Positions 1-11,235 of a stretch of DNA of 64,000 nt are shown here, one piece after another. This DNA is from Nectonema munidae (Eukaryota > Nematomorpha > Nectonematoida > Nectonematidae). Under the pieces are notes generated by a model that was not told the DNA's origin, made no database searches, and saw only the letters and a program-made list of their open reading frames with translations. Each line of letters starts with the position of its first letter. The first letter of the stretch is position 1. The position numbers and the translations under genes were made by a program. The stretch covers positions 310,001 through 374,000 of the forward strand of contig JAUIRK010000099.1 of the NCBI GenBank assembly GCA_030549495.1, in the 5' to 3' direction.

Positions 1-160
1 AGTGGAAAAACAGAGAATACTTTCAGCACATTCTGGACCACAAAATTTTTTTCGCTCATTTTCATCAGTTTTTGAGATAAATTCTTCCATGGTTCTAACT
101 TCTTTTGGCCATTTTTGCACGTTGCGCATATGTGCTTATTTTGACGATTTCGGATGTTAC
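1..160 (-). other. Possible Cys-containing coding fragment at window edge
   Basis: Read on the minus strand this stretch is open from an ATG near 130 to the window edge. It encodes a charged peptide with KWPKEVRTMEEF followed by KKFCGPECAES. The FCGPEC motif recalls FCS/MYM-type zinc fingers of ZMYM proteins and some transposases, but only one Cys pair is visible and the rest lies outside the window. It could be an exon, a transposon fragment or chance. Bases 161-664 after it hold no gene I can support. Confidence 0.22.
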
Positions 161-664
161 AGTGAGTAATTTATGAAGAGATAATGAGTTTGCTTAGGAA
201 GGAGTTCTATGTTTTGTTTAAAATATTGTTTATATCAGGGGATTATACAAACAGTGATTATTTAGAACGAAAAGATATTACACTTGTTTATCATATATGC
301 GTCACTCAAAATTACAATCTGAGCATGGCAGTTTTTTCTTTATTTTTGATCGTCGTCTCACTTGTTCTCCTCTCTCTCTCTCACTGTGCGCTCTGTATAT
401 AATGGTTAATTTCAAAAATGTGTATCATCAAAGTTATCTAAGGAGGAATTTTTGAAAATGAGATTTTTGTAATGTGCGAGGGCGATTTTTGGATGAGCAA
501 TTTTTGTCGATAACCGGGGTCTGATTTAAGAATTTATGGTCGACGGTCTCTGTTCGTGATAGAGAAGTGATTTCTCATAAATAAGAAGGCTTATATTTAT
601 TTTTATTTGCTTACAATATATTCTTGTCTTGTTTCTTTGGAAAATTTCCTTTCTTTGACTAGTG

Positions 665-1080
665 CAATGTTTCCCAACTGCTGGTCCATAGGACAACTCT
701 TTGCTGGTCCACAAAAATTTTTTCAAAAGCGAAAAGTATAGTGAAATTTTGCTTTTATAAGTGCAACTATGATTTGCTATTTTTTTTATATTTATTTTGT
801 ATAACTTATTTTCGAGCGAAAAGAGTAAGGCTTTATCTATAACTCCTCCAGACATAGACAGCTTGTTCAAAAAATAGTTCAGTAGCCTGGTTACAGCAAA
901 AGCGCAAAATGAAATTTTATTGATTTGTTACTTTTATCTAATATTTTTTTGATTTTATAAAAAATTTTTAATGAATTTTTCTTATTCATAATAACTTTAT
1001 CCCACAAAAATAATGCTGGTCCATACCATTTTTGCTTTTTGGAAAATGGTCCACGACCAGAAACGAGTTGGGAAACACTG
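665..1080. mobile_element. Non-autonomous hAT-type element (MITE)
   Basis: The left end reads CAATGTTTCCCAACTGCTGG. The right end, read inward on the other strand, starts CAGTGTTTCCCAACT. The inner parts repeat the word TGGTCCA several times. The CAGTGTTTCCCAA terminus is typical of hAT MITEs. No transposase is present, and an 8-bp target duplication is not evident, so the insertion is old. Confidence 0.6.
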
Positions 1081-1677
1081 AGTGGGAGGAAATGTACCGC
1101 CATTCTGTGCCATCCCCAGATCTGAGTGATCATTCCTGCGAGGATTACATTAAAATCTTCCAATTACTCTAGAGATCTTTTATCTATCAACAATATTCGT
1201 ATGTTTTTTTTGTACTTTGTCTCAGATGATTTAAACTCAAAAAATATTTTCTAGAGGAAGTGCATTTTAATCAAATTTAACAGATGCTCTAATTTGATTT
1301 TTAATTCAAAAGTTCATTAAAGATATTTACAATAGGATATCCAGAGCCCCTTGTCAAAATCTGATGAGATGCAAACGACCTATACCATACTAACTAACTA
1401 ACTAATACTGAATACAATACAATCTACTAAAGTAAATGGTATTTTTGAAGCACCATGATGGGATGCTTACCAATACACTCTAGCGCTCATTTCTCTATTA
1501 TAATTTTTTCGCAAAATTTGCATAATTGTTGGCAAGTGCTCAACCAATCATACCCTGCCCTCTAAAATCTAGCAAAGACTGCTATAGTAGAAGAATTGCG
1601 TGTGTATTTTCAGCCTAAAAATATAAAGTTGATCGAGGAGAGTATTGAAAGACATTTCCTTTGAATTCTTTTTTTAG
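1081..1677. other. Intergenic or intronic sequence before the T-box exon
   Basis: No gene is visible. From about 1195 onward the sequence recurs with indels at 40445-40896, so it belongs to the duplicated T-box segment. The last bases form a polypyrimidine tract and AG acceptor at 1676-1677, so at least the 3' part is intron. Confidence 0.5.
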
Positions 1678-2316
1678 GTGACACAATTAAAGATTGATCA
1701 TAATCCCTTTGCAAAGGCGTTTAGAAATGAAAACATTGAAGGGTAAGTCTTTATAATGTCAATTTTGAAGTTTTGTGTTTATAAATGCAATCCTTGTTTA
1801 TTTTTTTCATTGCATATTTGTTGCTACTTTTCATGAAGGAGAAAGAGGTTAACAGAGATCAAAAGCATGGTGGAATGCGATAGTTCAACCAATTCCAAAA
1901 TAGATGTTCAGTTCTCTTCCTACAGTGATGGAATTAATCCTTCATCGCAAAACACGTTCCTATCTGGCATAAATAAAGATCCCAGTCTTCCCTCATCTCC
2001 TCATATCTCAATCAAAGAGTCCGATACTCAATGCCTTGCGCCTTTTACCCTCGCATCCACATCTTCCTCCTCTCAGCGGAGCCTCTCAGTTTCGACAGCA
2101 TCATCTGATCCCATCAATCAATTCACGCTATCCAATTGGCTGCTTGGCGCTGAACGTCACCAAAGTGAAGAGTATGAGCGCGAGTGTGAAGAATACAACA
2201 ACGTCTTCGAGATGGAAGACTCTTCAACTCCAGAAGCAGGGCTGAACAGCAGCAGGTTTGACTTCAACGCCTTAGCTAGCACCAACAAAGAATTTTTCAG
2301 CATTCTCGATGTTTAG
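1678..2316 (+). CDS. T-box transcription factor, last two exons (partial)
   Basis: T-box proteins are nuclear transcription factors that bind T-element DNA through a domain of about 180 residues. The first exon, 1678-1742 (65 nt), follows a TTTTTTTAG acceptor and encodes VTQLKIDHNPFAKAFRNENIE. This is the near-invariant C-terminal end of the T-box (TQLKIxNNPFAKGFR). A GTAAGT donor follows at 1743. The next exon starts at 1839 after an AG acceptor and joins in frame (phase 2), giving GRKRLTEIKS, the basic stretch usual after the domain. It continues to the TAG at 2314-2316, adding about 150 Ser/Thr-rich residues that look like a disordered transactivation tail (runs such as STSSSSQRS). The ATG at 1867 is internal, not a start. 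Upstream T-box exons are outside the window or beyond recognition. The subfamily (Brachyury, Tbx2, Tbx20 and so on) cannot be fixed from 23 domain residues. Confidence 0.88.
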
Positions 2317-2596
2317 CTCCTAACAAATCTTTTTCATAATGTTAACTTTTATCTTGAAAACAAATGTCTTAATTTACTCATTGTCAACTGAAACGCCGAC
2401 TAAATAATTTGTCTGTTAGAATCAGAATGTTTTTTTTTATGAAATCTGTCTAAATTTCGAGAGATGATGGCAGATTATTCGTTTTGGCCAACGTCAAATA
2501 TGCAATTTTTATCCCAGTAACCTTTTCATTTCTTTTCTAGTAATGCTTTAGCATTTGAAACATATAAAAGTGATTTCCAAATATTTCTAGTTTTCT

Positions 2597-2602
2597 AATA
2601 AA
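2597..2602 (+). terminator. Candidate polyadenylation signal of the T-box gene
   Basis: An AATAAA hexamer lies about 280 nt after the T-box stop codon, in AT-rich 3'UTR-like sequence. It is the first canonical hexamer on this strand after the stop. AT richness makes chance hits likely. Confidence 0.45.
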
Positions 2603-2721
2603 ATTTATTTTATTATCTAATACTTGGCTTTTAACATCCAAGTGATATGGAGTCGGTTAAACTATTCCAGTTTTGTGAAGAAACAGTCAAATCATTTACA
2701 ATTTGGAATTCTTATATTTCT

Positions 2722-3258
2722 TTAAATGAATATGAAGTAAATTGAGATATGAGCATTCAGAAATTTAATTGATTTACCTGTGGTTTGATTCAACGCGCAA
2801 CAAAAAAGTTTTTTCTCTGGTGCCAGAAATATTTTGGCAATTTTTTTTATATTTCAAAGATTGCTGCTTTGAGTTTAACAATTACCAAACCTGGAAAATG
2901 TTTAATCAATCCGAGCATGAAATGTTAAGGAGGAAAAACTCATTCTTCTTTGCCAACCAAAGGTTCATCAATTACATTCAAAAATTTGCATCTTATTACA
3001 TCTGATCTCAACTACCGATTTTTAAAATTAATAGATTAACTCCATCTCTACTATCTAGCGTGCAAAGGAAAAATGGGTACTTAGTATAGCCTTGTTGGTA
3101 TTCTATTTGTAAATTAACAAATCAACACAGATTATCAAATTATGCTCATATTACAGAATATGATTCAAAATAAATTTTGTTTCTTTGTTTTTCTTGAGTT
3201 TTAGAGTAGCAAAGAAGCCACCGAACCATATTTGTTTCCATTCGAATGCGCTTTTTCT
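2722..3258 (+). repeat. Segment duplicated in inverted orientation at 40942-41463
   Basis: This non-coding stretch downstream of the T-box gene matches the reverse complement of 40942-41463 closely. A 78-codon open frame at 2769-3005 is conserved in the copy only as a by-product of that high identity. It has no recognisable domain and I do not call it a gene. Confidence 0.85.
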
Positions 3259-4189
3259 GACCTCAAACGAATTGATTCGTGTCATTGAAGAACGACGAGA
3301 CCATGTAGAGAAACTTAGTTTACTTTACTACACACTTTAAAAACCCAAAAAATTGTCAATAATGTTGTAACATAAAAATCATTTTGCACTCAACTTTCCA
3401 AGAGGGCCTTCAAGCTGTGTCGATTTCAAATGAAAAAATGAAGAATATATCTGCAAAAATTTAATAATTTGTTAAATATTTTTATAAGTATAAAAGGACA
3501 AATTTGGCTGAGTGAAAACAAAGGGACGCTGCTCCATCGACTTTTTGAGGATACCGGAGCCTTCAAAAGGAGGAGTTGAATGTTGATAAAAACTGATTTT
3601 AAAAGGGAAAAAATACATAAGCAAAGACTGTGTTAATTCTATTAGTGCTAAAAAGTAATTGTACAAAATTGGCTGAATTATATCCCTCCAAATTTCGTGA
3701 CTTTTCCTAAAATTGCTAGCTGCATATTTTGATACCATTTTCATGGTAGTTGAATGAACCTCTCATGTCAAAAACTTTCAATTAAAATCAAAAATTCCAA
3801 TAAAATTTTAAGATTATCTGTAGTTAACTTTATAACTTAGGGTCTATATTATATACTACTTTGATAATTTATAATTATATACAGTTTTGAACTCATAACA
3901 CTTTATATATTTAATTTTTAATTATACATAGGTTAATTACAAAAGACATTTCTATTGGTAAAAATAAGGAAATTGTATTCTCATGTAAATTTTAGCAAGA
4001 ACATATGTAACTTTTAAGCTTACTATGTTTAATGTTTCTCGTATAAAAAAGAACAATACAAACATATTCAATCAAAAGTTTGACAATATTATGAGACTGT
4101 TCATGTGTTGAAAAGTTGAACTGTTCATATGTGTGTGTGGGGAGGGTCTGAATTTGACGCAGTTTCCAACATGTCCGAGTAGAACTAAT
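3259..4189. other. No gene seen
   Basis: AT-rich sequence without a supportable gene, tRNA or transposon end. Open frames here are short and of low complexity. Confidence 0.5.
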
Positions 4190-5270
4190 ATAAATATTGA
4201 AGAATTTTCTTTGGCCCCTAAAAATAGAATGCTCATGAAAAAACAAATAGTTGGTAGGTATCAATCACTTGGTAACACAATTAAAAGTAGAAGAGAGAAT
4301 CAAAGTCATAACAGATGAGGTTTGTTTGCTTTGGGAAGAAATTTTGAATTTTCCGATTATATCAAAGCAAGCAAACAATTCTTTTGTATGATAATTGTGC
4401 AAGAAAAAAGAACTTTACTCTATTAGACGAAATTTTTGATATAACAAAAGTTAAATGGTTGTGGCTGAATGCTGATGACAAAAAGCTTTATTTTGTTCAA
4501 CTTGAAAGTATGGGGAGAGTAGGTTATTCAACAAGAAATGTTGCGAGTAAACAAACCGTTCATTCTTCTAAAAGAACAATATCAAATGAAAACAAGCCCC
4601 AAATTGAATCTGATTCGTTGGGTACCACAAGTAAAATCAATGACAATGATGAATGTTTTGCTTCACAAAGTTATGATGAAGACAGCCACCAGTTCAACAC
4701 GCCTCAAAAATCTAGAAGTAAATGTGCAATAGCAACAAGACTTGTGTCCCAAGCCAATATATCCATTAGAAAGGCATCGAAAATATGTGAACAACTGTCT
4801 CAAAAAGTTATTAATATAACGTCACCAACACAGCAAGGTATTCGTAAAGCATTTTTCAGAGAGGCTAACAAAATGGAACTTTTTTTAAACGAAAATTTAC
4901 ACAAGTATGAATGGAGTTTACACTTCGACGGCAAATACATTGAAGGTTGTGAATTTCAGGCCATTGTTATCAAAAATGAAACAAGAAGTGAAATTGAGTG
5001 TCATACAATTAAATGATGGCAAAGCAAAGTCTATTTCTGAAGGAATTGCGAATGTTTTAGATGAATTTAATTTGTGGGGCTCGATTTTGATGATAGTTTG
5101 AAATAAAACAAATGTGAAAACCGGCAAAAAATCGAGTTGAAGTGAAACTGCAAAACATGCTTTTAACCAAAAATTTGACTAAACCTCAGTTCGTCAGCTG
5201 CCAGCATAACGTCTTGGATCGTATTTTGCGAGTTTTCATGGATGAACGGCTTCCAGTTCTAATCGTAAGC
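4190..5270 (+). pseudogene. Relic of an unclassified DDE-like transposase family, copy A
   Basis: The main open part, 4384-5016, encodes ARKKNFTLLDEIFDITKVK, a variable Ser-rich linker, RLVSQANISIRKASKICEQL, and WSLHFDGKYIEG. A second frame (about 4960-5100) continues with VKLSVIQLNDGKAKSISEGI and VLDEFNLWG. Further degraded sequence to 5270 encodes QFVSCQHNVLDRILRVFMDE. From memory this order (LxxLFDIA, then HxDGK, then a GTG/DxxxxW segment, then CxHHxLDxxLRHxMDE) matches a multicopy hypothetical-protein family seen in hydra, aphids, ticks and crustaceans that behaves like a transposase. At least two frame breaks and stops after 5010 show it is dead. Upstream, 4200-4384 encodes matching N-terminal sequence in other frames. 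No terminal repeats were found. A second copy lies at 29730-33885. Confidence 0.6.
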
Positions 5271-6030
5271 CTATCTAGGAAATATTAATCTAACATGAAA
5301 ATTGAAAAAACGAACCGTTATAATTATTTATGTATTATTTTGCAATCGAATTTATCTTTTACATTACACTTTAATAAAATTATCAATGAGCTATCAGTAT
5401 TTATAGGTGTAGCATATACTATAAGAAATATGTTAAACATTAAATCTAAATTTTTATTTTTTCACGCTTTTTTCCAATCCAAAGTTTACTATTGCAATTT
5501 AATTTGGGCCTTTAGTAGCAGAACTTCTATCAATAAATTACAATCCAAACAAAATCGAGCTATAACATTCATTGAAAGTGGTCATTCTACAAGCATCAGA
5601 AAAACGCACGGAATTTTGAATATCAAACAAATACATTCATTAACTGCTTCGCTTTTTGTTTTTAATAATATGAGATCAAATTCTTATTTTTATTTTCAAT
5701 AATTTTACATTACGTATTCCCCAAAAATCAAATATGACATATATCATCTGAACATTATAATTTATATAAAATTGATAAATCTTTCTTATGATAATGCTAT
5801 GATTATTTTTCTTGAGGTCCAAAGAAATAAATGCAATATTAGTCTTATGAAATCAAATTTCGCTCCAGCTGTTAACTCCTTCAATAAAGGGTGGTTTTTC
5901 GCATTGATTGGAAATTTTTGGCCAATTGGATGAATAGTTTCAATATTGGATGATACTTTATTGTATAATAAAGATTAAAGTGTTTCAACATTTATTTATA
6001 TTTTGAAAACAAATAAATTGATTCTGATTT
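5271..6030 (+). mobile_element. 5'-truncated LINE, C-terminal reverse-transcriptase region and 3'UTR
   Basis: The frame 5295-5702 encodes the post-catalytic part of a non-LTR reverse transcriptase: NRYNYLCIILQSNLSFTLHF (the YLG-like motif), FHAFFQSKVYYCNLIWAF, and LQSKQNRAI. Another frame to about 5940 continues with RNKCNISLMKSNFAPAVNSF, the usual LINE C-terminus. A 3'UTR-like AT-rich tail with AATAAA follows. The catalytic FADD region is missing, as expected of a 5'-truncated insertion. The 5' end abuts the transposase relic at about 5270. It is closest in style to the CR1-like LINE at 43850-46480. Confidence 0.72.
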
Positions 6031-6291
6031 TGAAATTTCCTCTTTTGGATTTTCATAGCATGTTCTTGATATATTGTGTTTCAGGTACAACAGTATAGTA
6101 GATCCATCTTGAGTTTTCTCGATCTGGCACAGCTCAACTCTCATTAACCTTAACAAATTGATTGAAAAATTATTAAATTAATATCTTAATTATAAATTTT
6201 TTGATCAAAATTATATTGATTAAAAATTATTTAAAAATAAAAATTTTGATTGATCAAAATTATCTATCTTATAAATTATTTTGATTATAAA

Positions 6292-6438
6292 GGTAAAGGT
6301 ACCATCGGGTGTTTTCATCGAGAAGGCACAATTGCGCCGCTTGTATCGAACTATGAAGAAAGTAGGCTTGATGCGAGATCGAACACAATACCTTGAGTTC
6401 TTAAATCCAGCATCTAACCAAACCTACTCACGCCCCTT
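6292..6438 (-). mobile_element. tRNA-derived SINE, copy 1
   Basis: On the minus strand the order is TAGGTTTGGTTAGATGCTGG (box-A-like), then GTGTTCGATCTC (box-B-like), then a shared body with CATCAAGCCTACTTTC, then AAAACACCCGATGGTACC at the end. Related copies lie at 8249-8350 (-), 36397-36500 (+), 58144-58185 (+, 3' part only) and 61693-61838 (+). Confidence 0.65.
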
Positions 6439-7199
6439 AAGATTATAAGAGATATAATCATTTAGATAATTTAATCGAATAGAGTTTATGTTTATTCTCC
6501 ATTATCAGGAAAAAATATGATTAAAAAAATATTGAATCATACCCATGTTGAGAATATTTTTACATAAACAAAACAAAATATTTACATTATGAAGTTGAGG
6601 ATATACCTGAAATCTAAGTGAAAAAGAAATTAGCATTTATCGTAAGTTTTTTATCCAAAGGCATGCAAAAATTCGTGCAAAGGGTAAGAACATGCTTAAA
6701 AATTTACCATTTGAATCTTCATCTGGCTTTCTTTTCAATTTATACGATACAGTCTTACTTGTTCTTATACGTTTTCTCTGACCTGGTTTTTTGCTACATT
6801 TGTTTTAAAAAGCACTAAAAGCTCACCTCCCCTTGAAATTATGTCACTTTTCTTTTTTGTTAAGTTTTTAACTGGATGATTATCATCGATTCCATATATA
6901 ATTGTATTTTTGCAATGTATTTGAGGAACAGGCTCCACAATCATCGATATATAAATTTCTTTCTTTTTCAGGCATTTTTAATAGAAAACATATATTTTTC
7001 TTGAACCCTTTAGGAACTTTTTGAAGAACGATTTATGTGCAAATGATATAAAATCAAAACATTCTTTCAATTTCAAAAATGTATCATTTAGTCCTTTAAA
7101 TGATGAGCTAGGAGTAAAATGAGAAAAATAATCATGATAATTTTTATGGCAATTAAATTATTATTCGTTTTACTATCTTCAATGGGAGAGAACTGATCC
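6439..7199. other. No gene seen
   Basis: AT-rich spacer between a SINE and a LINE relic. The longest frame (6618-6818, 66 codons) has no recognisable feature beyond hydrophobic AT-driven composition. Confidence 0.5.
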
Positions 7200-7990
7200 A
7201 CATCTAAATATCTGGGTTTATCCAAAAAGCTTATTTGGTGAGATTCATCAACCATGGCAACAAAATTTGGAACTTCTGTTTATCATATATATAAATGAAA
7301 CAATTAAAGTCATAAACAGAGATGTCTGTAAAGCTCTAGCATTTGCAGATGACATCTTTCTTATCTTTAAAGTTGAAAATTTTTCAAGTATCGAAATAAT
7401 AAATAAAAAGTTTTCTTTTTTGAATGAGCTTTTCAATACTATGAAAAATCAAAAGGAATGATGTTATCATAGAAAAAAATTTCGTCTTGTCATAATGTAA
7501 AAATTAATAACCATGTACTTGAGTTGTTCGAAAAGTTTTGTTTTTTTGGCACTATATTTGACAATTGACTTCTTTGGAACGCACATGTTAACTCAGTCTG
7601 TAATAAATTGAGTTATTTACTTGTTAATCGAAAAGTTAGAATCATCTTCCTGTAAAAATAAAAACTATTACGTATAAATCCTTGGTTTTAAATTATTCTC
7701 TTGTAAATTGGGGACACGTTAATCTTAATATAATATTTATTTTGAAAAAAAAATATTAAGATTAGCCTTAAAACTGAAATATAATTCACATACCTGAGTA
7801 AATTCTATTTAACTAATCTTTTGAAAATACAGGACATCTATAAGTATAAATAATGAATTTTTACCACGATATTATTCATGGTTTCTTTCTAATAGACTAC
7901 TCGAATATACTTATGAAGTACACAAATATAATAGTAGAGACAAATTTAGTTACTTTTATGCAAGGCTTAAATCAAAAAAATAAAAACAAG
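7200..7990 (+). mobile_element. LINE relic with FADD box
   Basis: The frame 7267-7461 encodes LELLFIIYINE and LAFADDIFLIF, the catalytic FADD block of a non-LTR reverse transcriptase. Later frames give LELFEKFCFFGTIFDN and NAHVNSVCNKLSYLLVNRKV, the region after the palm. Several stops and frame changes make it inactive. Neither end is sharp. Bases 7991-8248 hold no gene. Confidence 0.6.
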
Positions 7991-8248
7991 ACATAAGACA
8001 GAAAATCCTAGATTTAGTTGAAAACATAGAAAATATTAATAGCATAGAATTGGCGAATTAAATAAAAACTCTTTTAAAAGCAGCATCAAAAACAAAATCA
8101 GAGCCATATGATAGTCCATGTACTCTAGCAAATTTCTTTTCCTGTTCACTTTTTAATGTCATTTAATGAATCACATTCAAAACAAAACACCCTATATTTT
8201 AGGCTGTAGCATTTTTCTCTATATAATATGTCAATGTATCATATATTA

Positions 8249-8350
8249 TTAAAGGCAAAATTGCGCCGTTTTTATCGAACTATGGGAAAAGCAAGCTTAA
8301 TGTTGGATCGAACCCAAGAACTTGAGTTATCGAATCCGGGATCTAAATAA
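8249..8350 (-). mobile_element. tRNA-derived SINE, copy 2
   Basis: It shares the family body with copy 1: AAATTGCGCC, TATCGAACTATG, AAGC(C/T)TTAATG and GGATCGAAC in the same order. The family's 3' terminal part (GATGGTACC) is missing here. It is more diverged than copy 1. Confidence 0.55.
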
Positions 8351-8693
8351 TTTTTGAGTTTATTATTTATACTTCAACCTATAAGTTGAACCTATAACGA
8401 CATCTCGATGAAGTTACAAAAGGCAACTTCTTTTTTTGCCTCTACAACGCCTTTCAAATTTAAATTTATTTTACAGTGCTATCTTATAATTTGTATTGTT
8501 AATTAATTAATGAACTATCTATAACCTATAAGTTAAAAGAAAAGAAAGAAAAAACCTTAGTATCTTAATAATAAAGATATTTATTTTAAATTAGATGATA
8601 TTTTAGTGAAAACTAGATTCATTTTTTGGAGTAACATATGTTCTTGAAAATATAGTGTAGACTTTTTCATTTTTTAACAAAATGATTTTTAAT

Positions 8694-9405
8694 ATATATT
8701 TATTGCATATTCGGCAAATAGTTCAAAAATATAAGAACATTCTTCCTATCAATTGTTTCTATTCTAGACGTAATCTCAATAGCTCTAAAAGTTTTAAAAC
8801 TTCTGTTAGTTTTTTTTTGTTAATTGTATTATATATACATATAAACTAATAGATCAATTATATTATTGATATTTACTTACATTACCTCTTATATTATATT
8901 CTCAAATTTTTTTTCATGTTCATTTAGATATATATTTTTTCCTTTTTTATAGTCTATCAACCTGTAGCTATTGAAATCCCGATGAAGCATCAAAACTTTC
9001 TTTTCACCTTTGCTGTTAGACCCCACTTTATGGGTTCTTATTTTCTTCCCTCTATATTCTTTTTGATTTGGCAATAAATTTGTCCTTTTTTTTTAAATTT
9101 CTTTTCTGAACAGAACTAGATTTGAATAGCAAACTTTATATTTTTGAAGAAAAATACAATTAGAGTTATTTTCTCTAAAATTCAGAGAGAATTGAATGTT
9201 GAGATTTTTTTCAAAAAGTATTAGAAAATTTATTATATTTTGTCCTTCATATTAATTAACAAATGTAAAAAATTCACATTATTTATTTTGTAATTTTTAA
9301 CCTCGTGCCAATTCAATTCTCTTAAAAAAATTTTAAAATTTGTTTTATTTGTAAATAAATTTATTTATTTAGAAAGAAAGGAAAAAAAGGCAAAAGATCA
9401 TGTAA
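8694..9405. repeat. Dispersed repeat, copy 1
   Basis: Matches 55350-56005 over the whole length with indels, for example TCAATTGTTTCTATTCTAGA, AATCTCAATAGCTCTA and TTTATTTAGAAAGAAAGGAA in the same order. No protein domain was recognised on either strand. The minus frame 8889-9074 (61 codons, basic) is not kept intact in the other copy. It may be the 3' part of a LINE or a non-autonomous transposon. Confidence 0.7.
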
Positions 9406-9472
9406 GCAATAAGAATAGATTATAAATAGAGAAATATATCTATATACAGTTAAATAAATATATATATATATC

Positions 9473-9608
9473 TTCTCCAACCTGTATTCTACGATGATTC
9501 ATCTCCAAACTATATACTACAATGATTCATCTCCAACCTGTATACTACGATAATTCATCTCCAACCTGTATACTACGATGATTCATCTTCAACCTGTATA
9601 CTACAATG
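9473..9608. repeat. 28-bp minisatellite, about 4.9 copies
   Basis: The unit reads GATTCATCTCCAACCTGTAT plus ACTACGAT. Units vary at a few positions. Two further degenerate units occur at about 9705-9755, so the array was once longer or was interrupted. Confidence 0.9.
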
Positions 9609-9657
9609 GTTTCTATTCCATGTACAAATAACTAGGGAGACAATGTTCAACTTTCTG

Positions 9658-9809
9658 TTCACATTCTGCTAGATGTAAGATTTGATATACCCCATTCGGG
9701 GAGACGATGGTTCATCTACAACCTGTATACCGCGATAATTCATCTCCAACCTAACAGTTCATATTTTGCTAGATGTAAGATTTGATATACCTCATTCGGG
9801 GAGAGGATG
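9658..9809. repeat. Pair of ~52-bp direct repeats
   Basis: 9658-9710 and 9757-9809 share TTGCTAGATGTAAGATTTGA and CATTCGGGGAGA with few changes. The stray 28-bp units lie between them. The whole block looks like a small complex satellite. Confidence 0.8.
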
Positions 9810-9859
9810 TTAGATAAGTTATTAATTTTTTCACGATATTAAATAATTTATTTTATCAA

Positions 9860-10185
9860 ATAATCAAAATAAAATTCTGTAATCAAAGAATCGAAAAATA
9901 TTCTTTAAAAAATCAAAAAATATCAAACTTTCTATTCATATTTTGCTACCTCATACGATGTTACAAAAGTTATTACCTATACTTTGCAATTTGCACGATT
10001 TTAAATATTATATTTGTCAAATAATCAAAATAAAATTCTGTAATCAAAGAATCGAAAAATATTCTTTAAAAAATCAAAAAATATCAAGCTTTCTTTTCAT
10101 ATTTTGCTACCTCATACGATGTTACAAAAGTTATTACCTATACTTTGCAATTTGCACGATTTTAAATATTATATTTGTCGAATAA
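9860..10185. repeat. 161-bp tandem duplication
   Basis: Units at 9860-10020 and 10021-10180 are almost identical, from ATAATCAAAATAAAATTCTG to AAATATTATATTTGTC. A degenerate partial unit precedes them at about 9809-9859. The open frame across 9943-10185 exists only because the unit is repeated. Confidence 0.92.
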
Positions 10186-10198
10186 TCAAAGAATCGAA

Positions 10199-10384
10199 AA
10201 ATGTTCAAATCAAAAAATATTTATTCTTTTTAAATATATCGTTGGCTCCCTTTACTTTTAGTTTCGTGTGTGCATAATTTGATAAAAATTAATTATTAAA
10301 GACTAATTTTATCTTTCAATTTTAAAAGTAAGGGGAGCCAACGATATATTTAAAAAGAATAAATATTTTTTGATTTGAACATTT
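10199..10384. repeat. Perfect-looking hairpin: 62-bp inverted arms, 62-bp loop
   Basis: The left arm 10199-10260 and right arm 10323-10384 are reverse complements with a single visible mismatch (TTGGCTCCC arm region). The loop 10261-10322 is unique. No coding content or target duplication was seen. It may be a small fold-back element or the product of a template switch. Confidence 0.9.
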
Positions 10385-10899
10385 TTAAAACTTTTGCAAA
10401 AATAAATTATTCTAGAGTATGTAGCAAACGATAAGCTTTCTAATGATATATATATATCATTAAAAAGAAATATTGAAAAACAGTTTAATTCTTTCTGCAG
10501 ATCAAACAAGTAAAAATTTGCAAAAAGTAGTATTGGTAGTATTATTATTATTATATATTACATAAACATTTCAACCAATCATATAGTTTTTATGAAATAA
10601 AACTGCAATTTCAAAGTTAAATTTTTTGAACTTTTAGGTAGAATTTTTGAAATGTGGCTTTCAATATGTATGTAAAATATTTTTTGAAAATTTTTATTTT
10701 AAGTATATTTTTTAAGCATTTTACGATTTCCACATTTAAATATATAATAAGGCTGGCAAGTTTGGCAAGTTGTCTCCCCGGAGGTCTTGCCAGACCTCTG
10801 ATAGGTAGATATTTAACAAGGGAGGAAGGAGAGAGAAATACAGCAGTGTCATTTTGTTGAGAAAATTCGCTTTGTACACAAGGGGAAGAAAGAGCCACC
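10385..10899. other. No gene seen
   Basis: AT-rich DNA. A minus-strand frame (10617-11033) covers the 3'UTR of the LINE to the right and has no domain. Confidence 0.45.
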
Positions 10900-11235
10900 A
10901 AAATCAACTTTATTATTTGGCAAAAAAGAAAAGTTTTGTCAAAGACTGGGCTGAATGACGAAAGGAGATTAAAAAAAAAGACCTTAAACAAACGAAACAA
11001 AGCAAGCAGAAGAACTAAATAAAATTCGAGCATGACAAAAGAAAACCTAATTTCTAAAAATCATTATTTAATAAATGTTCTTTGCATTTTTTGAATGATT
11101 TAATATTTTTCAAATATCTAATATAAAGAGGAATTGCGTTCCAAATTCTAATCGACTTTTTTAAGAAAAAATGTTTATATTTCATAAAATTAGATCTAGT
11201 AACGTTTAAATTAAGTTTGTCATGTGTGTTGTATG

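Noticed and set aside
2769-3005. 78-codon frame repeated on the other strand at 41179-41415
   Set aside because: It exists in both places because the whole non-coding segment is duplicated in inverted orientation. No domain, and the open frame is not favoured over its surroundings.
8889-9074. 61-codon basic minus-strand frame
   Set aside because: Part of a dispersed repeat; the frame is destroyed by deletions in the second copy at 55350-56005.
9943-10185. 80-codon frame
   Set aside because: It is a read-through of the 161-bp tandem repeat; its two halves are the same sequence.
10617-11033. 138-codon minus-strand frame
   Set aside because: Lies in the 3'UTR-like part of a LINE and begins after that LINE's stop codon; composition is low-complexity.
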